A DNA stretch of 64,000 bases from Carettochelys insculpta. Its lineage: Eukaryota; Chordata; Testudines; Carettochelyidae. Below the pieces are notes generated by a model. That model was given only the letters and a program-made list of their open reading frames with translations. It had not been told where the DNA came from and searched no databases. The position numbers and the translations under genes are program-made. Shown here piece after piece: positions 57,690 through 64,000 of this stretch; position 1 is the first letter of the stretch; each line of letters starts with the position of its first letter. The stretch spans positions 15,486,001 to 15,550,000 of the forward strand of contig NC_134152.1 of the NCBI RefSeq assembly GCF_033958435.1, written 5' to 3'.

Positions 57690-58940
57690 CACCTTTCATA
57701 ACAGTTACAAAAGTTGAGTAACTTTTTCAAGTTCTTGTTCATGGGCATTCCAATCAGGTGACTCAAGCCTATGCTCCAGGAGCTGGGGTCACAGTCTTGA
57801 TCTGATTGGAGCACTGCCCTACACAAGACTACATTGCCTTTGGCCTAATGGGTGACAACAATGCACAGTGAACATGTGGATAGATGACCCTGTTGCCATC
57901 CTACACATCCAGAGCTGGAACGTGAGCAAGAAATGCTGTGGGTGAAGCCCATTCCTGGTAGAATGTGCCCAAATTGCTGGTGCAGGGATTTGTACCAGCC
58001 TCCACTACTTATGAATACTGGAGACTGTCCAGGAGGAGCTCTGCTGAGATGGCAGGCTGGCATTTCATCCTATTTGAAGCAGCAACAAATAACTGGGCTG
58101 AGTTTCTAAATGGCTTAGTTCGCTCAGTATAAAAGATCAACACCAGGGAGCAGTCTCTTTTCAACTGCAGCAATGGAGCTTAGGATAAAACACCAGTGAT
58201 GTCTAAGTGAGAAGCTATGTTGGGGGGGGAGCAAGGTGATGTACTTATCTTTGAAGAACATGGTACAGGCAGCTCTGATGTTAAAGACGTGAGTTCTGAC
58301 ACAACTGGCCAAGGTTATAGCCACTAGGGAAACCACCTTATAAGAAAGATAAAGCTGTCAATATGTGGCTAGTAGCTCAAATGGAGGACCTGTCAGCTTT
58401 GAAAGGACTGGATTAAGGTCCCGTGGAGGGTCAGGTAGCCTGACTAAACCCTTTGAGAATGGGTTGATCCTGGGGGGGTTAGAGAATATCATATGGCCTT
58501 GTACCTCAGCCTGGAGTGCAGCTATGGTGGCCAGGTGAACCTTTATTTCACCTAAGTAGCAAGGTCTTCCCATTTCATTTATAGATAGTCTAGGGTATGC
58601 GAGACTGGTGCCAACATAGGAGATGAACTGAGCTGTGTTGCCCAGATAGACAACTGCTTGCACTTGGCCAGGTAAGTGGCTCTTGTGGAGCATTTTCAGC
58701 TGCCCATGAGGATTTGGTTAACCTGGTCTGATCTGAGAAGCTCCCTGGTATTCAGCCATGGAACATCCAGGCTGAGAGATGTAATGATTCAAGGTTCAGC
58801 TATTGGACACTACCTTGGTTTTATGTCAGAAGATCTGGGTAAAGGGGAAGTGTGATTGTCACTTCAACATGTCCAGGAGGGACAGATGTCAATTCTGACA
58901 AGGCCAGGCTGGAGGACTGAGGATAAAAGGATTCCATAAT
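57690..58940 (-). mobile_element. DIRS-type retrotransposon 3' remnant
   Basis: The minus strand contains pieces of a DIRS tyrosine recombinase ORF and, beyond it, an end region starting at ggttactcacctttcataac on the plus strand. DIRS elements integrate with a phage-integrase-like enzyme instead of a DDE integrase and so leave no target duplication. The upper boundary is a guess based on the last recognisable block. Confidence 0.65.
58124..58860 (-). pseudogene. DIRS tyrosine recombinase fragment
   Basis: Recognisable blocks occur in order on the minus strand: NLESLHLSAWMFHG at about 58,790-58,750; KVHLATIAALQAEVQGHMIF at about 58,545-58,490; GLVRLPDPPRDLNPVLSKLT at about 58,450-58,395 with GPPFELLATY; and then KVVSLVAITLASCVR and MFFKDKYITLLPPQHSF. 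They match the core of DIRS/Ngaro recombinases. Stops and frame changes separate them, and the catalytic R-H-R-Y region is not intact. Confidence 0.7.
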
Positions 58941-59394
58941 GTCAAAGCTCAGTAGTGAAGCACACAAAATTCACTGCTGTTAACATCAACTTCATAAAAG
59001 TTGGTGACAAAGGTAGAACTTTCTTTTAGAAGGCAGGCTAGTTTCCCTGCCAAAATTAATTTGGAATTTTCATGATTATAGTGAAGATGGAGCACAAAAA
59101 TAATTCATTATTGTCAAAAATCAGTCATCTACCAAGCCTTCTATTTCAGTGAGTGTTTTTGCTTAATTAAGGCCCATTCTTAGGAAAGCTGCTCATGCTT
59201 TCTGGCTCTTGTTTAATAGAACAAATCTAGAGAAAACTGACATGAATACTTAGTTTAAGAACTCTAAATCTTCTACGCAGCAATAAGCTAAGCAGTAGGA
59301 TGAATAAATGTTAGACTCCCACTACAATACACACGGGAAAAAAAAACCAGAAACATGAAGATAAAAGTGTAAAGCCAAGTCAGATCATCATACA
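58941..59394. other. TXNDC11 intron, no recognised feature
   Basis: AT-rich stretch without supported features. Confidence 0.4.
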
Positions 59395-59750
59395 AATTGG
59401 AGAGAGTCCAGTAGAGGGTAAAAAAGAATGATTGGGGGGTGGGACACATGACATGAGGAGGAGGAGAGAGAGAATTAGGCTTATGTAGTCTTCAGAAGAG
59501 AAGAATGATGGGGGTAGGGGAAGATCTAAGGTTGGATATTAGGAAAACAAAGACTTCACTAGGAGGGTGGTGAAGCAGTTGAATGAGTTGCCCAGGGAGG
59601 TGGTGGAATCTCCATCCTCAAGAGGTGTTTAAGGCCAGGCTTGACAAAGCCTTGGTGGAATGACTTAGTAGGGGCTGGTCCTGTTTTGAACACAGGGTTG
59701 GACTAGATGACCTTCTGAGGTTTCTTCCAAGCTAATCTTCTATGATTCTA
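59395..59750 (+). mobile_element. CR1 3' end fragment (sense)
   Basis: Sense CR1 wording, such as ttggatattaggaaaacaaa, tgcccagggaggtggtggaa and gttggactagatgaccttct, ends in the characteristic ttctatgattcta at 59,750. It is the only CR1 copy in plus orientation here. Confidence 0.92.
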
Positions 59751-60509
59751 ATGCCTCACAAAATGTACTGCTATCACTTTTGTGAAACAAACACAACTGC
59801 TGAATCCAAATACCCTTCCAAATAATCCAAAACAATGCTTCCTGGGCTACTATAGTTGCTTAGACATAAGGAAGAAGGGAGAGCTATTCAATATATTTAC
59901 ATTGAGCTATTCAGTGACATTGCTGTCTCAAAAGCTACTTTCTACGAAAACCTACAAAATACTCCAATTTACTGATATATGGAACATTAATTCTACTTCA
60001 TGTTGCTTGTTTATTTCATTTAATTTATGGCAGCTTCTCTTTATTCCATTTCAGGTAGGAAAAACAACATGATCCCCTTTTGCTAATAGTTCAAAAACCT
60101 GTGCCAAATGAGAGTCCTGTTGAAAGCTAAGCTATTCTTAGAAGAGTAAACAAGTAATGACACAGATAAGGTTCTATTTCCCCTACAAACTTCTCATGAT
60201 AACTAAGTTACTCCTGTAGTGTCTTGTTTTGTCAAATGCTAACCACAGGAGCACACACATTTAATGATCTGGCAAAAATATGTAGTCTACATAAAGACAA
60301 AACTTACACCATGTAATGACGACAGCTTATTACACCACAACCATTTCTTTACTCGCGTGTGCACACACAAACATATATCACAAACACTAAACTGTTGTCT
60401 ATAGAAACACAGAGAGGAGGAAAACGTGTGTTATTAAACCATGAGCCTAAAATATAAAGGACAGCTTAAATATTATGGTGATGGGCTATCTAAAATTTGT
60501 CTTAATCAA
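59751..60509. other. TXNDC11 intron, no recognised feature
   Basis: Nothing supported here. Confidence 0.4.
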
Positions 60510-60511
60510 TA

Positions 60512-61413
60512 CACACATCCTTCGCTATACAGGCACAGTTGGTTCCCAACTTTCTGCTTGTAGGCAAAAACTCATAAGAGGGACCCTAAATTCCTATTAA
60601 AATACAAGTAAAAGTCTCTGATTGGTTCCAAATGCTCCTAATTCGGCGGAGTGGCAGCATGTGGCACTGCTTTTAAAAAGTAAGTGAACTTTGGGTATGG
60701 GGGTGGACTGGAGAGAGTTAAAGGCTGGGAGCAGTTTGGAGCCATGAGCGGGAGGGAGGGTTGAAATCAGGGGGCAGGTTGGGTCCGTGGGGTGGGTGGA
60801 TGGGAGATAAGGCTGTGGCGGACTGGGTCCATGGAGAGAGTGGGGTGTTAAGGCTGCAGTGGGTTGTGTCCATGGGGCAGGCGGGGGGGAGGGGGGTTTG
60901 AGGCTGCTGCAGGTTGGGTCTGTGGGGTGGGGGGTGGTTGTAAAAGCTGCAGTAGGTTGGGTCTGTGAAGCCAGCAGGGTTTCAGGCTGCAGCGGGTTGG
61001 GGCCACAGGGCTGGCGGCAGGGTCAGCTCTGGTGGGTTGGGTCTGTGGGATCGTTGGGGGGCGGGGGTGTCAGGCTATAGCTGGTTGGGTCTGTGGGGTC
61101 AGGCTGCAGCAGGTTGGGCCTGCAGGGCTGGCGGGGGGTGGGGGGTGTCAGGCTGTGGCAGGTTGGGTCTGCGGGGAGGTCAGGTGGCAGTGGGTTAGGG
61201 CCATGGAGCCAGCAGGGGCGGGGGCAGGCTGTGGCAGGCTGGGGCCGAGAGGAGGGTAGGGGGCTCAGGCAGCAGTGGGTTGGGTCTGTGGGGAGTGGGG
61301 TAAGGCTCGTACTAGCAGGGTAATTCTCTCTCATCTAGTGAGCAAAGGTACGTACGTGTGTACCTTGTTTTAGTAAATACTCATAAGTAAAGTACTCTAA
61401 CAAGGGATGAGTG
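60512..61413. mobile_element. Tigger-like element with internal minisatellite (902 bp)
   Basis: It begins cacacatccttcgctatac and ends aagggatgagtg, with TA at 60,510-60,511 and 61,414-61,415. The non-repetitive ends match the element at 42,911-43,377 in reverse orientation (gttcccaactttctgctt, gcatgtggcactgctttt). It is twice as long because of repeat expansion inside. No transposase. Confidence 0.82.
60768..61310 (+). repeat. G-rich minisatellite, about 13 units of 30-55 bp
   Basis: Each unit contains a variant of gcaggttgggtctgtgggg followed by a G-rich spacer such as ggcggggggtggggggtgtc. Units differ in length and sequence. The plus strand is rich in runs of three or more G and could form G-quadruplexes. 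The overlapping ORFs on both strands here result from this periodicity. Confidence 0.9.
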
Positions 61414-61415
61414 TA

Positions 61416-62339
61416 CATGCTAGATAACAGCAGTAGGAAGAACAGTGCAGAGGGAAGAGAAGCAATTAAATGATGACAGGGACAAAGGAGGAAGGAAAAG
61501 AGATTAATAAGACTAGATAAAAGAGAAACATAACAGAGATCACCATCAATTGATAGAATATATGGACCTGGGTTGGTTCAGTACCATTTAAGTTTTGAGT
61601 AAATGAGTTTACCGAAAGTCTACTTTTAAAATAACTGCACACAAAAAACTACATTAAAAGAATATTATGGTTGCAAACTCAAGCACTCAAAAGATAGGAA
61701 ATGCCAGAATTAAGGCTGCCTGTGCAAGCTTCATTCAGCTTCCTTATGCACATTCATTATGAGAGTATTTATCTTCATGAACACATTCTAGTTTTGCCAT
61801 GGATCCCTGCCTCTTTTACAGCCTGTGTTTACAATCTGCCCATATTTGGCCAAGTTATCTTCAAAATGACAAAAGATACACCCCTGACACTACAACCATT
61901 CCCCATCAAATTTCAAGTACCTACTCCAAGTACGTGGCGCACCAGATGTGTTCAAAGAAAAGACTGACGTTGTTGTTGTTTGTTTTTTAAAACATAAGGA
62001 AAGCCACATTTTTTTCCCTAGTCCAGTCTTGGTAACAGCTAAACCACTCAGCTGAAAGCTTCCCAACTAACTCAGCCCATTGCGCATAGTCCATGTAACA
62101 TTAAACCCCAAATGGTTAAAATCTGGCAAAGTCAAAAGAAACTGTACAAAGGGATCTTCAAATAGAAAGTGTCAGATGGCCTTACTGTACACAGGATAAT
62201 GTAGAGTTGGTGGGGGAAAAAAAAGGCTAAAGAACAAAAATTTCAATATGGTCCCAGCTGTCATAGCAAGTCAGTTCTAGGTCTAACAAACTTGAGAGTA
62301 TTCTTTTAAAAATGTGCCTGAAGAAATGTTAACAACTTT
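61416..62339. other. TXNDC11 intron, no recognised feature
   Basis: No repeat or exon is recognised. Confidence 0.4.
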
Positions 62340-62925
62340 GCTCTCAACTCCACCCCGCACTCCTCTCCTGTCGCCCCTCTGCTCTTCTGATTTGCCAACC
62401 TTGATAATAATTTTTCTGATGTGTCATAGAATCATAGAAGAGTAGGACTGGAAGGGACCTCGAGAGGCCATCGAGTCCAGCCCCCTGCCCTCATGGCAGG
62501 ACCAAGCACTTTCTAGACCATCCCTGAAAGCCACCTATCTAACCTCTTCTTAAATATCTCCAGTGATGGAGATTCTACCACCTCCCTTGGCAATTCGTTC
62601 CAGTGTTTGATCACCCTGACAGTTAGGAACTTTTTCCTAATGTCCAACCTGAACCTTCCCTGCTGCACTTTAAGTCCATTACCTCTTGTTCTATCCTCAG
62701 AAAACAATTGTCAGTTGCAATTGTCAACTCTGAAAACAATTTTTGGACCTCTGTGCTTTATATATTGAGTCTGTTCTGGTATGGCTACGAGCTGAAGATG
62801 TGGATTTGTCCCAAGAAAGCTGATCACCTAATAAATTATTTTGTTAGTCTTTAAAGTGCTAGGTGACTGCTTTTTTGTTTTCATAGAATACAGACTATCA
62901 TGGCTCTCTCTCTGTCACTACAGGA
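62340..62925 (+). mobile_element. Penelope tail (lineage A), interrupted by CR1
   Basis: The left part, ctctgctcttctgatttgcc, matches the PLE region just after the endonuclease stop at 21,260. The right part, atggctacgagctgaagatg followed by aataaattattttgttagtc, matches the PLE end. A CR1 fragment at 62,424-62,705 sits between them. Confidence 0.8.
62424..62705 (-). mobile_element. CR1 3' end fragment nested in Penelope tail
   Basis: The antisense CR1 end begins catagaatcatagaagagta and continues through accacctcccttggcaattc and ctaatgtccaacctgaacct. It splits the PLE tail and is therefore younger than that PLE insertion. Confidence 0.9.
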
Positions 62926-62985
62926 CTTCTTGTTGATTTTGAAGATACAGACTAACTCAGCTACCTCTCTGATACTAGTTACTAA
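62926..62985 (+). mobile_element. Terminal piece of a lineage B Penelope tail
   Basis: aggacttcttgttgattttg and agatacagactaactcagct followed by acctctctgatac match the 3' terminus of the lineage B tail. Its position right after a lineage A tail suggests that one inserted into the other. Confidence 0.55.
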
Positions 62986-63325
62986 AATGATAACAAACCT
63001 CCAAACCACCTCCTGTATTTTCATATAATTCTATATAATACAATGTGAGATCAGAAGTTTAGTTGGCTGATTGCTTCATTGAAAAAGACAACCCTCTCTT
63101 CTAAGCAGAAATTTAGATTGTTTTTCATTTTTATTGTAACGTTATACACTGCCTATATGCTCATTGTTTAAAAAAATTAATCTACAGTGTATGCTGAAGT
63201 TTACATATATTTATTTTTCTGAGCTCCTAAATTCAATAAAATTAGATTCCTGACTTTATTTCTGAAGATGAGAGAGGATACAGTTTCCGAAAAGTGAAAG
63301 AAGGTTTACTACTTGTGATGATTAC

Positions 63326-63607
63326 CTAAACCAGCAACCACTCCAAACACAGAGGAGCTAAAAAAACCTTGGAACAAATGACCAAGCACATGGTCTTTGT
63401 TGTTTCCTCAAAAACTCTATTTAAGTGTTGCTCTCTTTTCTCACAGAGCCCAAGATATTCTGCCTCTCCTATTATATTATGCCAATTCTTCCTGAAAAGT
63501 TGTTTTCCTTGTTCACTTCTTGGAGGTTCTACGATTTTTCCTGGATAAACAAAACCATCCTGGACTAAGATATTGTCTTTCTTAGAAGCACTTGCCCTTA
63601 TCAACAT
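63326..63607 (-). CDS. Unidentified open frame (doubtful)
   Basis: A 93-codon minus-strand frame, preceded directly by a stop codon, contains the polar, protein-like stretch EPPRSEQGKQLFRKNWHNII followed by an EKREQHLNRVFEE segment. I recognise no family. It lies in the expected TXNDC11 intron and lacks splice signals tying it to that gene. It could be an old retroelement piece or chance. The rest of 62,986-64,000 shows nothing else. Confidence 0.12.
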   Translation of the reverse strand: MLIRASASKKDNILVQDGFVYPGKIVEPPRSEQGKQLFRKNWHNIIGEAEYLGLCEKREQHLNRVFEETTKTMCLVICSKVFLAPLCLEWLLV

Positions 63608-64000
63608 TTACAATTCCAGGTCTTCCTATCATTTTGCCTTGGAATTTTTATCATCATTCTGCTATGAAGGTATTAATCTTCTCAAGATTTATTTTTAAAT
63701 CAAGAAGTTCCATTTTTCATGCAGCAAAGGTAGTGTGTTACATTTTAACTCAGTAGCTTGCTTTTCCCTTATGAAAGGTCAATGGCTTGCTAACGAGTCA
63801 GACTGAAAAAAAGATGCTTTGCAATACTATCATTCTCTGCAATATAAGCAGAGCATGCACGGTGACTGTTCACTGTTACTATAAAACAAACAGAGACAAT
63901 TTTAAAGATCCTGGTTATGACAGATGAAGGAACAGTCATTTTCCCTCAAAAGATTATTTAAAACTTGGAAAAAATATTGCACTTATACCAAAGTGTCCTG

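Noticed and set aside
60859..61334. ORFs of 73-103 codons on both strands
   Set aside because: They arise from the minisatellite periodicity, as shown by repetitive GLG/VGS-type peptides in all frames.
1..64000. CRISPR arrays, operons, bacterial insertion sequences
   Set aside because: There is no regularly spaced direct repeat array and no bacterial-type gene organisation; all repeats are eukaryotic.

Overview
This is vertebrate nuclear DNA, most likely from a turtle or a close sauropsid. The reasons are spliced single-copy genes with a CpG-island promoter, many CR1 LINEs, Penelope-like elements (PLEs) with GIY-YIG endonuclease, tRNA-derived SINEs, a DIRS remnant, and many Harbinger-type MITEs starting with GGCTATGTCTACAC-like ends. 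The species call is an inference from repeat content. No prokaryotic features were seen.

Layout: 1-29.5 kb is intergenic and repeat-dense. It holds CR1 copies, MITEs, hAT- and Tigger-like elements, PLE tails, a nearly complete but broken PLE at 19.35-21.5 kb, and another CR1 at 26.7-28.85 kb. A CpG island at about 29.55-30.99 kb carries two inverted CCAAT boxes and a TATA box and begins the stannin gene (SNN, + strand). SNN exon 1 (about 30.15-30.26 kb) is non-coding apart from an upstream ORF. A 20.7 kb intron follows, containing MITEs, a palindromic PLE tail, tRNA SINEs, a 3.6 kb decayed Harbinger transposon (36.5-40.1 kb) and a short insertion with 24-bp target duplications. Exon 2 (50,919 to about 53.7 kb) holds the complete 87-codon SNN reading frame and a long 3' UTR.

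TXNDC11 lies on the opposite strand. Its last coding exon (53,742-54,384) is present with its C terminus and poly(A) signal. SNN and TXNDC11 converge tail to tail, and their poly(A) signals lie within about 45 bp of each other. This matches the SNN/TXNDC11 arrangement on human 16p13. I found no earlier TXNDC11 exon before the window ends, and no LITAF exon upstream of SNN. From 54.4 to 64 kb the window looks like TXNDC11 intron with MITEs, a DIRS tyrosine-recombinase remnant, CR1 copies, a Tigger-like element carrying a 13-unit minisatellite, and nested PLE/CR1 insertions.

The most interesting signals are in the mobile DNA. Several PLE 3' tails are inserted as head-to-head palindromes inside clean target-site duplications, with the inverted arm lacking the same last ~38 bases. 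The PLE tails also carry a sequence resembling a minimal hammerhead ribozyme core. A short MITE can be paired with its longer Harbinger relative in the same window. A 110-bp stretch of SNN intron 1 appears copied 3 kb downstream with a 24-bp duplication. The SNN leader holds three upstream AUGs.
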